A stretch of DNA of 64,000 nt from Dryomyza anilis (GCA_951804985.1 OX638133.1:37287963-37351962); one strand, 5' to 3'. Shown: positions 23,698 through 35,378, counted from the stretch's first letter. The notes: generated by a model not told the origin, from the sequence alone. Made by a program: numbers and translations.

Positions 23698-25085
23698 ATG
23701 CTAAAACGTTAAAAAACAAAATCAAATGAAAAAAAAATCAAAAGCAAAAAAAAAACAACAATAAAACTAAAAAAAAAAACAAAAGCTTTGGCTTAAGCTT
23801 TACAAAAAAACAAAATCAAACGCAAAAAAATCAAAAGCTAAAATTAAAATAATAAAAATATTTAAAAGCAGAAGAAAAAGAAAAACAAAAGCTAAAGCGT
23901 AAAAAAAATAAAATCAAACGCAAACAAAAACAAAATCAAAAATAAAAATAAAACCAAAGACACAACTAAAAAAAAAAAAAAGTAAACAACAGACGTAAAA
24001 ACAAAATCACAAGCAAAAAATAAAACCAATACATTCAAAAAAATAAGTAAAAGGAAAAGTAAGAAAAGTATATTCTAAATCAACCGAAAAAGAATAATCC
24101 AAAACACAAATTAAAAAGAGGAAGAAAATAGAAACCGCAAAAGAGAGAAAAAACAAAATATATATAAAAACAAAAATTTAAAGTCAAAATCAAAAACACA
24201 ACACAATACAAAAGCAAACAAAAAAAAACAAAAACACAAAAACCAAAGGAAAAACAAAATGCAAAAACAACGAAAAGTTAAAAAAAAAAACTAAAACAGA
24301 AATGCAAAGGCACAATACAAAAACAACAAAAGACAATAAAACTAATTTATAAAACAAAATAAAAACAAAACAAAAGCTAAAACGTTAAAAAAAAAACAAA
24401 ATCAAACGCATGAAAATCAAAAGCAAAAATAAAACAAGAATAAAACTAAAAAAACAAAAGCTTTTTAGAAAAAGAAAAATATACAAAAACAAAAGAAAAA
24501 CAAAAGCTAAAGCGTTATAAAAAAAAACAAATTGGAACTCAAAAAAATCAAAAGCAAATATTAAAGTAAAACCAAAGACAAATTCAAAAGAAAAAGAAAA
24601 CAACAGACGAAAAAAAAGAACAAAACCACAAATAAAACCAAAAACACAAAATAAAAAAACTAAAAGTAAATAAAAAATATAAAAATAAATTAAAAGAAAA
24701 GTAAACACAAAATCAAACGAAAAAGAATAAGATAAAACACAAATTAAAAAGAGAAACATAATAGAAAACCGCAAAAGAAATAAAAAAACAAAATATATTT
24801 AAAAACAAAAATAAAAAGTCAAACACAAAAAACGCACGATACGTTTGTGGAACATTTTGGATATTGGCAAAATCAAAATCCATCGACACTACTCCATCTT
24901 TGCTCCGCCATATTTCCTCCTCTAACCTATAATTCATTTCTACGATCAACACTATGCATTGCATGAATAAAAAACAAAAAACAAAAAAAAAAACAATTTA
25001 AAACTCAAAAGCAAAAATAATAAGCAAAAAACAAAAAAATAGTTTAAAAACGCAATAGCAGAAATAAAAAAAAATAATTAAAGAT
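23698..25085 (-). repeat. CAAAAA/CAAAAG-rich simple-sequence tract
   Basis: Continuation of the tract at 22440-22969, with partly repeated larger blocks: the AAAACGTTAAAAAA...CAAATCAAACGCA motif recurs at 23700, 23880 and 24380. A short non-A-rich island lies at 24835-24960. Minus-strand F/L-rich frames are artefacts. Confidence 0.8.
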
Positions 25086-25784
25086 ATAAAAAAAAATTAA
25101 AGAGTTCATGAATATTAGTCATTAAAGAAATAATAAAAAATATGTTAAAATATTTCAAATCAAGTGTAAAACAGTTAAAACTATGCATAATATGAATTAG
25201 TTTCATGCACATTTTACACATGCAATAGAAAAATTGCAAAACTAATGCAAACAACGAGTACATAATGGAAATTAGTCACCGACTGTGGTCAGTCGGTCGT
25301 TTGTTCTGTATGTCCTTGTGCAGTTATTATTATCCTTGTTGCATAGTTATGCATGTTATAAGTCATGCAATTATGAAATTTCTCCCAATTGTAAATAATT
25401 TATTTATTAGAATTTTAGTTAAATTGCTGAGTTTTACAATAGTTTTGGTGCGGCTTTTATGGGTTGTGCCTGCCCCAACCAACGACCGACTGACCGATTC
25501 AAACAAACGACCGCGTTACGGTTTCAATGTAAAACGTATTTTCATTGAATTAATATTTAACTTTGCATTGAGTGCAATTGTTTGCAATATACACCGCACT
25601 GTGTTAAGCGAGGCATTGGCGGTTCTCTGCGGTTGCATTTTGTTTGCATTTAAATGAGTTTATTAATGAGTTACGACCACCACACATGGTGATATTACCA
25701 CCCGAAATTCAATAAACATAGAGTTAGTATGAATTGAAAAATATAATAAATATAAAAGATTGCAAATAAAATGCTAAACATTCA
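25086..25784. other. unassigned sequence with a 130-aa open frame
   Basis: The frame at 25265-25657 (+) starts MEISHRLWSVGRLF and contains hydrophobic segments (IRILVKLLSFTIVLVRLLWV; SEALAVLCGCILFAFK), so it could encode a small membrane protein. I recognise no family, and AT-rich DNA readily gives such frames. I therefore do not call a gene. Confidence 0.2.
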
Positions 25785-26170
25785 GCTACAAGTGCATTTA
25801 GTGGTGTACCCCATAGCGCGTATGTGTAATAGGCAATTTGCAGATGCGTATAAGGCATATAACCCACTTAATGGGTACATGTTATGGGGTTGAGTTGAAA
25901 TAAATTTGAGAAATACTAGTCTGAATACTATGAAATTTTGTTTAAATATTTTTTAACCAAACATTGGTTTAGAGTCCGGAAATGAGCCAACGAACACGTC
26001 CACCTTCCCATACATTCATTTTTATGTAACTCTTTAGAAACAAATAATTCGAAAAGTATTCAAGATATAAGTAGAAAATTTAAAACGTTTTGTTAAAATT
26101 CAACTAACCCAATATGTATTCAAAAATGGGCGTGACCTGAAAACAACTTTTGTTTAATCTATTACCCGTT
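25785..26170 (+). repeat. diverged mini-me-like fragment
   Basis: Matches the middle of elements A/B in order: GAAATACTAGTCTGAATACTATGAAATTTTG, the CACGTCCACCTTCCCATACA region, ATTCGAAAAGTATTCAAG and AAAAATGGGCGTGA are all present with substitutions. The microsatellite is missing. Confidence 0.65.
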
Positions 26171-26727
26171 TTTTATAAAGGAATTTTAAGTTATAAATTA
26201 ATGAAAATAAAACTCTGAAATATAATCTGTGTGTTTTAAAAATAGCTTTAAGAATAGATGGTCAGAAATTCAGATTCATTTTTTCAACCTATATCAATTT
26301 TTTCTTTTTTTTTGGTTTGAAAACGATTTTTAAACATTTTGGTTGATTTTTATTTACCTTGTATAGTTGAAAACTGGGCCATAAATTTAAACTTTTATGT
26401 TTAAAACCCATTTACATTTGAATGTTCAACCTTTTGGTTTAAATTATGTACATTCCAAGTTGAAAACTTAAAATTTTTTGGTTAAAAAATGTATGCATGG
26501 CAAATGATACAAAATATATATCAAGCGAAAGAGATGAAAAATACTTAATTATGTATACAAAAATCAAATATAAAAAAAAGAAAATAAATTGTTTAAAAAA
26601 TAATATTTTTTTTTTCACTAAAGATTTAATAACCTTGAAGAATGAGTTTTTAACTTTATAGTTGATTTTTTTAACAAAATCTATATGGTTAACTTTCCCA
26701 ACCATATGGTTTAGTTTATGGACACGC
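26171..26727. other. AT-rich non-coding sequence
   Basis: Repeated TTGAAAAC / GGTTTAAA / ACCTTTTGGTT words hint at an old degenerate repeat, but I could not define units. Confidence 0.4.
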
Positions 26728-26952
26728 ATACACCCATAAAAAATACCATATAAATAATAGTTTTTTACTATTAAAAATAGTCAATAGGATAAATTATTAT
26801 TTTAATCGGAAAATACCATTAAATACTAGAAAATACCATGACATTTCCATTGAGTTTATATAAAAAGATTTATTTTTTGTATACTATTAAATCAATAATT
26901 GTCCTATTGACCAATTTTAATGGGATTTGAGGGATTTTTTTTCTGGGTGTAC
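26728..26952. mobile_element. MITE with TACACCCA termini
   Basis: Left TACACCCATAAAAAATACC and right (inverse) TACACCCAGAAAAAAAATCC form imperfect TIRs around ~225 bp of palindromic A/T sequence (AATAGTTTTTTACTATT within). TA at both ends is compatible with a Tc1/mariner-type insertion. Related terminal words occur at 50022 and 63636. Confidence 0.6.
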
Positions 26953-27435
26953 AATGTTTCAACCTAATAGTTTATAATTGTAACTTAAATGTTTATTTTG
27001 TTCAAAATAATACAATAATTTTTAAACTGTTTTTGTTGCAAATTTTAGTAGAAATCCTTTTATACTTAAAATCATCTTTAAAAGTTAAAAAATCAACTTA
27101 TTTTGGTTAGGATAAATATGCAAACTTACAAAGTTAAAAAAATGAACCTAAATTTTTGACCGTGTAGCTTTAAAAGTACAAAAATAGAATACTTAATTTT
27201 GAATAAATATATAGTCGACGATACTGCAACCCGCCTTACTACATGAAAACCTAACGCCTAATTTTGTCTTATAATCCGGGTTTAAATGATATGTTGATCG
27301 GATAAATTAAATGTCAGCACGAAAGGTATAAAAAATATACAATTTAAAAATTTTCCAGTATAAAAATATACAACTGAAGCAGCTGAAGTTACTTTGTTAT
27401 CTAAAAGTGTGAAAAAATAAAAAATGTCGAGTTTA
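26953..27435. other. AT-rich non-coding sequence
   Basis: Nothing recognised between the MITE and the mariner element. Confidence 0.5.
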
Positions 27436-27437
27436 TA

Positions 27438-28739
27438 AAGGGTTTTTCAAATGAGACGCTACAAAAGTAAAGCGACAGGGACAGAGAACGACGCCATATT
27501 TCTTACCGCTCTTTTGACATTTCTCTTCAGTATGGTTTGCCATTTCATAATAGAAAGATATACGAGCCAACAACGCGTCGAAATTATTAAAATTTACTAC
27601 CGGAATTCGGAGTCAGTGGCCTCAACGTTAAGAGCGCTACGTCCAATTTATGGTCGTCATAATGATCCTAGTAGATCAACAATTGAGCGTCTAGTGGAAA
27701 AATTTGAATCCACAGGCACAGTACAAAATGTTCCCGTGCCAGTGAGACAAGGAAGTGCCCGTAGTGTCGAGAATATTGCTGCCGCTGAGGCTTCAGTTGA
27801 AGAAAGCCCAAATGTGTCTCTCACACGTCGTTCTCAAGCGTTGGGCATCTCTGTGACGTCCTTGTGGCAAATTTTGCGAAAAGATCTTGGCCTACATCCT
27901 TACAAATTCAAATTGACGCAAGAACTGAAACCGCTTGACCACCAGAAGCGTCGTATGTTCGTGAATTGGGCTGAGCAACAACTTGAAAATGATTCGGATT
28001 TTCATCGAAAAATAATATTCAGCGATGAGGCTCATTTCTGGCTGAATGGCTTCGTCAATAAACAAAATATGCATTATTGGTCAGACAGCAATCCACACGT
28101 ACTCCATGAGTCATCATTGTATCCCGAAAAAATTACGGTTTGGTGCGGTTTATGGGCCGGCGGCGTCATTGGGCCGTACTTCTTCCGTGATGATCAAGAC
28201 CGGCACGTTACTGTGAATGGGAATCGCTACCGTTCAATGATAACCGAATATTTTTGGCCCCAATTGGATGATATGGACTTGGAGGACTTGTGATTCCAAC
28301 AGGACGGCGCCACAAGCCACACAGCGAATGTCACAATCAATTTATTGGAAATCAAGTTTGGAGAACGTGTTATCTCACGTAACGGTCCAGTCGATTGGCC
28401 GCCTCGGTCGTGCGATTTGACGCCGTTAGACTATTTCCTGTGGGGCTACGTCAAGTCTATGGTCTATGCCAACAAGCCAGCGACGATTGATGAACTTCGT
28501 ACGAATATCGAACGTGAAATTGCAGCAGTATCGGCCGATTTATGCTTGAAAACCGTCGAAAATTGGGTTTAGCGTCTGAACTTCTGCAAGTGTGCCCGTG
28601 GTGGCCATGCAAAAGAAATCGAATTCCGTACATAATGACATCGAACGTACTTTTACAGGAATAATGAATTTCATTGATATCCAAAACCGTTTTTGTTTTA
28701 TTTAAAAAACTTTTGTAGCGCTCTTATTGAAAAACCCTG
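27438..28739 (+). mobile_element. Tc1/mariner-superfamily transposon, full length but inactivated
   Basis: Inverted ends of about 30 bp: left AGGGTTTTTCAAATGAGACG, right (inverse) AGGGTTTTTCAATAAGAGCG, both continuing into GCTACAAAAGT. Each is preceded by one extra base and a TA target duplication (27436-27437 and 28740-28741). The element is about 1.3 kb with one transposase gene. Internal deletion derivatives of the same family occur at 21095-21248 and 30971-31306. Confidence 0.9.
27532..28635 (+). pseudogene. mariner-like transposase pseudogene, two in-frame stops and lost start
   Basis: One reading frame runs through the whole gene. Seen: an N-terminal helix-turn-helix region beginning RYTSQQRVEIIKIYY; first catalytic Asp in IIFSDEAHFWL; second in QQDGATSH; third in RSCDLTPLDYFLW. 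By my count 36 residues separate the second and third Asp, close to the DD37D mariner-related groups. Breaks: TGA at 28291-28293 where the family normally has Trp, and TAG at 28570-28572 shortly before the natural end at TAA 28633-28635. The likely original start, ATGATG just before GAAAGATATACG, reads ATAATA here while the fragments at 21.1 and 31.1 kb keep ATGATG. The ATG at 27532 is an in-frame substitute upstream; the frame stays open back to 27451 in the TIR. Role when active: cut-and-paste transposition at TA. No frameshift is seen. Confidence 0.9.
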
Positions 28740-28804
28740 TATTAAAATATCTGAAACACATATAGTAATATTCGCATTTATTGGTATATTTTAATTAGTT
28801 CTTA

Positions 28805-29046
28805 GGGTGTGTGCGAATTCGACTAAATTGCTGACTAAACTAAATTTGGGCGGTAATGCAGTGCTATACATTTCAATTTAGCAAATTTTCGAGCAGACTA
28901 AATTGAACTAAATTGGATGACTGCAAACAGACATATGATAATCAATTGATTATGGACTTTAACAATTACCGGTTATCAAATGGCGATCGAAAGAAAAGCC
29001 GTTCAATTCAGTTTAGTCAGCAATTTAGTCGAATTCGCACACACCC
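28805..29046. mobile_element. PIF/Harbinger-like MITE, 242 bp, TTA target duplication
   Basis: GGGTGTGTGCGAATTCGACT at the left end has its exact complement at the right end, and the TIR homology extends to about 40 bp (through GCTGACTAAACT). TTA flanks both sides (28802-28804, 29047-29049), matching the 3-bp TWA duplication typical of PIF/Harbinger. No coding capacity. Confidence 0.85.
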
Positions 29047-30400
29047 TTAGCATTAAACCATAAATTGTGTACGTTTTTTTTTAAACGAGTTGTATAAGAA
29101 TCTGTATTTTTTTTGTATTCTAAAAAGTGACTGAGAACAGGTTTTTCATAATTATTTTGCTTATTTATCGTATGCAAAATTTCAATCTGACGTCATGAAT
29201 ATCAAAGGTTTTTTAAATAATTGCTTTATTATATTATTTATTTATTAATAGCTATTTTCATTGCTTTTAATTACTTTCGTATTTAATTACTTTCGCTTGT
29301 GTCCTTGTTCTAAATTTGCTTGTGCTCACAAAGCATTATTCAAATTTATATTTTCGGTATAGCAAAACATTTCACTACTCATTAAAAAAAAATTACAAAT
29401 AAAATGCCAACATGTGGCAACACAAAACACAGCAAACATGTTATGTACAGAAAAATATTCACTATATTTAAAGAACTTTAAGTTGAACTTTATTTTATTT
29501 CTATTTATTTTATTTTTTATGCTTATAAAATATTTACAATATAATATTTATTATATAAAAAATATACTTTTTGTGCATTTAAATGTAGCTGCCTGACAAC
29601 GTTGCGCTAGACTTCATCGTCGTCGCCGGCATTGTCCTTGCTGCTAGCAATTGTTGACATAAATTCCACAGTTAATTTTGTAGGTTTTTTAATGAGACCA
29701 AAATGCATGGCATACTCATTGCCTTAGATATGAGCTTAAATATTTTGTATTCTGTACAAATATTATTATGTTTGCTGTAGTTGACAGCACTCAGTTGCAG
29801 TTGCATGTGATACAAATGTCTCGAATAATTCAAATCATTATAACAACAATTTATGCAAGAACTTACTCAACTTTAAATTGCACACAAGTAATGTCGAAAA
29901 GTTTTTGCAAAATATAAATTGTGCTATTATGGGGCAATTAAAATCAAAATTATCGTAAGACTAAAATTTGAAAATATTTGTCTTGTCAAATTTGTTTGAA
30001 AAATTTAGAACTAATTTTTCTTACCCTCCGCGTCGACTTTTTGAAACTAGGCTTTCTAAAACTAAGCACAAACGTTTAAAAACAAAAATAATGTTGCGCA
30101 AAGAGCTTAAAGGACACTTGAACTTTTAACGACCATTTTCTATTAAATTATTATTGTTTCAAGTATAAAAAAGATTTCACTCTCTAATTTCTTTTTTACT
30201 TAACATTAAATCATTTACTTAAATTATGATTTTTAAAATTATTAATTTTTATTTAACGGTTACTGTTTCATGGCTTGTCAAACACATAAAATGTTGACTT
30301 TTTTTTACTATAGTAATTTTACTGTCCAAATTTTTGTAATTTTATTCTAATGAGTTGGAATAACATTTTTGTAACATTGTGCTACAAAAATCGAAAAAAA
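29047..30400. other. AT-rich non-coding sequence
   Basis: A small less AT-rich patch lies at 29590-29650. The 60-aa frame at 29414-29596 is hydrophobic low-complexity. Nothing recognised. Confidence 0.5.
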
Positions 30401-30712
30401 TTGCACACTGAAAAAATCGACATGTGTGTGAAACTTGGGATCATTCTGAGAATTTGTGCGAAAACAGTTTTTTAGATCAATTCGTTTACGGTTTTTATTT
30501 ACATTTGAAATTCAATTGCATATCATACATTCATATTATTTAAAAATATTTCCATTTTTGGTCGATCATGATGAAAATATGATGAAAATAGATACACTTG
30601 CATTTCAAATACAAATAAAACCGTAAACGAATTGATCCAAACAAAATGTTTGCGCACAAATTTCAGAATAATTTCTAGTTTCACGTACATGTCGATTTTT
30701 TCCAGTGTGCAA
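30401..30712. mobile_element. fold-back MITE with about 110-bp arms
   Basis: Left TTGCACACTGAAAAAATCGA and right inverse TTGCACACTGGAAAAAATCG continue as imperfect arms through TTTGTGCG and GATCAATTCGTTTACGGTTT to near the centre, so the unit is nearly all inverted repeat. No clear target duplication. Confidence 0.75.
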
Positions 30713-30970
30713 AGTACTTTCGCACCGTGTATTAAATGATTTCAAATTTAATGCATTCTTATATTTATTGAAAATTGATTGTATAAAAGAAAATTATTTT
30801 TACAGTGCATATTTAGAGAAAACAGTTAGTAATTATGACTATTTGGACTATGTTTTGGAAAACACTTATAATTAAAAAATTGTCTAAAAATCAAAATTCT
30901 CTGAGTATAGATTCAAATATCTTAAAAATGTATATGATTATAATCATAATTATCAACATTCATAAGTAAA
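30713..30970. other. AT-rich non-coding sequence
   Basis: Nothing recognised. Confidence 0.5.
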
Positions 30971-31306
30971 AGGTTCTTCAACAGGGACGCTACAAAAGTA
31001 GAGCGACAGGGACAGCAAACGACGCCATATTTCTTGCCGCTCTTTTGACATTTCTCTTCAGTAAGGTTTGCATTTCATGATGGAAAGATATACGAATTCG
31101 AATTTCGGTAGTAAATTTTAATAATTTCGACACGTTGTTGGCTCGTATATCTTTCCATCATGAAATGGCAAACCTTACTGAAAATAAATATCAAAAGAGC
31201 GGCAAGAAATATGGCGTCGTTTGCTGTCCCTGTCGCTCTACTTTTGTAGCGTCCCTATTGAAAAACCCTTGAAAAAAACTTTTGTAGTGCTCTTATTAAA
31301 AAACAC
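30971..31306. mobile_element. palindromic mariner derivative (left end, inverted left end, right end)
   Basis: The mariner left end (ACGCTACAAAAGTAGAGCGA through GATGGAAAGATATACGA) is followed by its own longer inverted copy (TCGTATATCTTTCCATCATG back to TTGAAAAACCC), then directly by the mariner right end AACTTTTGTAGTGCTCTTAT. ATGATG at the ancestral start is intact on both arms. It has no coding capacity. Confidence 0.8.
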
Positions 31307-31333
31307 GGTGTATAGGGTTTTTCAATAATTTTT

Positions 31334-32430
31334 TTCCAATATATTCTCATACACTTTCAGTAATTAACATAGAATTAAATGTCAAAAATTAGGTAAAGTT
31401 TTTAATGTCAAAATTTATTCTTAGAAAATTTGGCAATCATTTCTTAAAATATACCCATTGTGTAAAAAGCTGTTAATTAGCAATCACCGATGAAAGAATT
31501 TCGGACAATCGTAATAAACCTATTTATAAAAGGAAAAAATGCAGGCAGCATTTTTAAGGAGTTAAAAAGGCATGGTGTAAAACGTGATTTTATATACAGA
31601 ACCATACGAAGATATAAGGAGACCTCTTCTATTAATGACCGTAAAAGATCTGGTCGAAATCGTTCGGTGAGAACTAAATCTGTGATTAAGATTGTCAAAG
31701 AGAGAATTAGACGAAATCCTCAACGAACAATAAGAACTCTGGCTTCTGACCTAAATATTTTAAGAGGAACTGCCCATAACATTCTTAAATCGGACCTAGG
31801 ATGCAAAGCTTACAAGAAACGCAAAGCTCATGGAGTTTCCGAAGCATGGAGTTTCCATGATAAAACGACGGGAAAGAGTGTCTCACATTATTTCTTGGCA
31901 CGGTGGTGACGAGTTTATTTTCTCTGATGAGAAACTTTTTGTCTTGGAGCAGTCGCACAATGCTCAAAATGATCGAGTTTGGTCTGTTTCGATCACAGAT
32001 ATTCCTGCTCACCAAAAACATAATTCAAGATTTCAAAGTGCCGTTTCTGTGATGGTATGGGGAGCCATTTGCAAACGAGGAAAACTTCCGTTAGCTTTTA
32101 TCAATAAAGGAGTCAAAGTAATTTTTTGTTTGGTCATACATGATGTCAAAATTAAACAGTTACAAATTAAAAAATTTGGATAAATTTGTGGAAGTTATTA
32201 AACGAATATGGGATGAAAAGCCAATGGATGCCGTTCGTGCTGCCTGCAACGGATTTGAAAAACGATTGAAGCTGGTGAAGAAATTTAAAAGATCTGTGAT
32301 TCCAAAACAGTTTTTATATATAATATCAATAAATATATTTTGACTTCCTAATAAAAATAAATATTATACAATGAACGATTAGCGAGTTATATACATTTAA
32401 AAGTGTATGAGAATATATTGGACACGGTGT
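31334..32430 (+). mobile_element. second Tc1/mariner-superfamily element, decayed
   Basis: Inverted ends CCAATATATTCTCATACACT (left, about 31336) and its complement on the right (AGTGTATGAGAATATATTGG, ending near 32421) enclose a broken transposase. The right end continues into ACACGGTGTA; on the left the equivalent outer bases do not match, so the left terminus is damaged or overwritten by the neighbouring mariner derivative. Confidence 0.8.
31490..32343 (+). pseudogene. Tc1/mariner-superfamily transposase pseudogene
   Basis: N-terminal helix-turn-helix region is intact: INLFIKGKNAGSIFKEL, then RKRSGRNRSVRT and RTLASDLNILRGTAHNIL, typical of Tc1-type DNA-binding domains. At 31829-31856 a 16-bp partial duplication (CATGGAGTTTCC, GAAG, CATGGAGTTTCC) shifts the frame. 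Reading resumes in another frame with the first catalytic motif FIFSDEKLFVLEQ and VMVWGAICKRGKLPL. After AFINKGVKV the central catalytic part (second and third acidic residues) is deleted, and a third frame carries the C-terminal region (KRIWDEKPMDAVRAACNGF). Not functional. Confidence 0.85.
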
Positions 32431-32998
32431 ATATTAAAATTAGTTTTGAGAATTAAAAGCCAAATTTTGTTTAAGATTTTTTTTATAAAACTATTATTCA
32501 ACAGTCTAGATTTGGTTTTTTACTTTAAGTAGTGGGTAATAAGGCCTACAATTTAAATTGATATTTTCTTAAAATGTGTACATAATAGGACAAAACTGGG
32601 TATGTTCAAAAACAGCACCAACCTATTAAATTGAATTGATGTACGGATGTTTCGTAAGAAAAATCATGTTGTGTAGTGAATTTATAACAAAAAATAAAAT
32701 AATAAAAAACTCAAACATTTTGTAATATTTGTCAGCATTTACTTCGTAAAATTACCTTCAAAGAAAATGCAGAATTAACGCTTTAAAGTCATTGGTACCG
32801 CCTGGAACATACCGATTATTATCGAAAATTCGTTTAACGAATTTAATTAATCAAGGGCTACCATTTGCGCCTATTACCGTTTGAAACCAACCAAATTTTT
32901 TGAAATTTATCTCTTTGTATTTAACTTTTCAAATATTTCTTTTTGTGCAAAACTGACATTGTTTTCATGATTTTCACGTTACTTTACATACACACAAT
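32431..32998. other. AT-rich non-coding sequence
   Basis: Nothing recognised. Confidence 0.5.
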
Positions 32999-33345
32999 AA
33001 ATTTCACCGAAAATTTGACCAACTTCCTGGATTCATCATATTGATTATTGATATTATTCATTCATTTAAATAAATTAAATTTACCATTTATGTATTTATA
33101 ATTCTTAAAGGATTTATGATATTTAATTGCTAATTCATTCATTCATTCATTCCATTTCATCATTCTAATGAAAAAGTGAACATCATATTTATGAATTTTG
33201 TTCATCAAACCATATATGTGTAAACGGAGACAAATTTTAATTTGAAATTTGATGTTAAAAAAAACAATTAAAAAAATACGATTTTAGTTCAATGAATGAA
33301 ATCATCAATATGATGAATTCTGGTTGTTGGTGAAATTTGGATTTT
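32999..33345. mobile_element. MITE-like repeat with AAATTTCACC / ATTCATCATATTGAT termini
   Basis: Left AAATTTCACCGAAAATTTGA then GATTCATCATATTGAT; right inverse AAATTTCACCAACAACC then GAATTCATCATATTGATG. Internal ATTCATTCATTC runs. Similar words near 4250-4330 suggest a family. Confidence 0.55.
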
Positions 33346-33474
33346 TTGAATTTAAAAAAAATGTCCCTGTCAAAGTTTTGGAAGCAATTCAAAATAACAC
33401 ATTCAATGAAAATTCAAAAACATGGATTCAAATAAGTCAGTAATGGATCGGTGGATTTTAAAAATTTGAATTTT

Positions 33475-34815
33475 TTGTTAAACTTTGAATTCATCTTTAA
33501 ATTTTGAATATCGTTAAATTAAAATTTTCCGTTTAATTTTGAATTTTTCGTTAAATTAGAATTTTTCGTTAAATTTGAATTTTCCGTTAAATTTGAATTT
33601 TTCGTTAAATTTGACATAAATTCTGAATTTTCCGTTAAATTTGAATTTTCAATTTTCCGTTTAATTTTGAATTTTTCGTTAAATTTGCATTTTTCGTTAA
33701 ATTTGAATTTTCCGTTAAATTTGAATTTTCCGTTGAATTTGAATTAAACTTTAAATTTTCCGTTCAATTTGAATTTTTCGTTAAATTTGAATTTTCCGTT
33801 AAATTTGAATTAAATTTTAATTTTCTGTTAAACTTTGAATTATTCGTTAAATTTGAATTTTTCGTTAAATTTTAATTTTCCGTTAAATTTTAATTTTCCG
33901 TTAAATTTGAATTTTTCTTTAAATTTTAACTTTTCGTTAAATTTAAATTTTCCTTTAAATTTAAATTTTCAGTTAATTTTTGAATTTTTCGTTAAATTTG
34001 AACATTCCGTTAAATTTGAATTTTTCTTTAAATTGAATTTTCCTTTAAATTTAAATTTTCAGTTAATTTTTGAATTTATCGTTAAATTTGAATTTTTCGT
34101 TAAATTTGAATTTTCGTTAAATATGCATTAAATTTTAAATTTTTGTTAAACTTTGAATTTATCGATAAATTTTAATTTTTCGTTAAATTTGAATTTCCGT
34201 TAAATATGCATTAAATTTTAAATTTTTGTTAAATTTGAATTTTCCGTTAAATTTTGAATTTAGTGTTAAATTTTGAGTGTTTCGTTAAATTGTTTTTTCG
34301 TTAATTTTTCCTTAAATTTTTAATTTTCCGTAAAATTTTGATTTTATCGTTATATTTGAATTTTTCGTTAAATTTTGAATTTATCGATAAAATTTGAACT
34401 TTCCGTTAAAATTGAATTTTCTGTTAAATTTGATTTTTTCGTTAAATTTGACATAAATTCTGAATTTACAGTTAAATTTGAATTTTCAGTTAAATTTGAA
34501 TTAAATTTTAATTTTCTGTTAAACTTTAAATTTTCCGTTCAATTTGAATTTTTCGTTAAATTTGAATTTTCCGTTAAATTTGACTTAAATTCTGAATTTT
34601 CCGTTAAATTTGAATTTTCCGTTAAATTTGAATTAAATTTTAATTTTCTGTTAAACTTTAAATTATTCGTTAAATTTGAATTTTCCGTTAAATTTGAATT
34701 TTCCGTTAAATTTGAATTTTACGTTAAATTTGTCTTAAATTCAGAATTTTCCGATAAATTCGAATTTTCCGTTAAATTTGAATTAAATTTTAATTTTCTG
34801 TTAAACTTTTTTCTA
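33475..34815 (+). repeat. 18-bp minisatellite (GAATTTTCCGTTAAATTT)n, degenerate
   Basis: About 1.3 kb of imperfect 18-bp units alternating TTCCGTTAAATTTGAA and TTTCGTTAAATTTGAA, with length variants and larger repeats (a TTAAATTTTAATTTTCTGTT-containing block recurs near 33815, 34505, 34630 and 34785). Since 18 is divisible by 3, frames stay open and give KFEFSV-type products; these are not genes. Confidence 0.9.
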
Positions 34816-34989
34816 AGTTGTTAACCTATTTTTTGGATTATAGAAAAAAAAAGTCCTTGAAAAAATTTCAATTGATTCCAAAAATATTCAAGTCCATTTT
34901 TAGGATATTGATTAAGCCTTTTAGAAGAGCCTGGAATTTTGGAAATTCACCGGTCTAATACAGACTTATTTGAATACGTGTTATAGGAA

Positions 34990-35378
34990 ATTTCATGAAT
35001 GCGTCCTTTTGTAATTTTGCTTTTGTTATTTACTTTAGTCTGGTCTTGCGTTTGTTTTAGTATTTCATTGTTTACTTTTATTTTGAATTTAGTTTAATGT
35101 TTTTACTGTTAGATTTTCTAGTAATTTGTATTCAGTGTTTATTTTATTATTTAGATTTGGTGTATTTTTTTGGTTCTGTTTTCTCTTAAAATTTCTGGTT
35201 TTTAATTGTGTTTTAGTTTGTATTTTGTTTTTATTTTTATTTCGTGTTTTTGTATATATATTTTGCTATGGTGTTCTTCTTATGATTTCTGTTTAAGTTT
35301 TTGCTCTTATTTTTGTTACAGTTTTATTTTTGCTTTTAATTTTGTGATATTTCTTTAATATTTCTTCTTATAATTGTG
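34990..35378 (+). repeat. T-rich TTTTTG-type tract, left flank of the Polinton
   Basis: TTTTGCTTTTGTTATTTAC and similar words as in 17200-19200. The tract continues beyond the Polinton at 45954-46440, so the element inserted into it. Confidence 0.75.

Noticed and set aside
25265..25657. 130-aa possible membrane protein
   Set aside because: No homology recalled, no upstream signals, AT-rich DNA; kept only as a note in the regional entry.
33835..34824. 98-aa and 149-aa KFEFSV-type open frames
   Set aside because: Produced by the 18-bp minisatellite.
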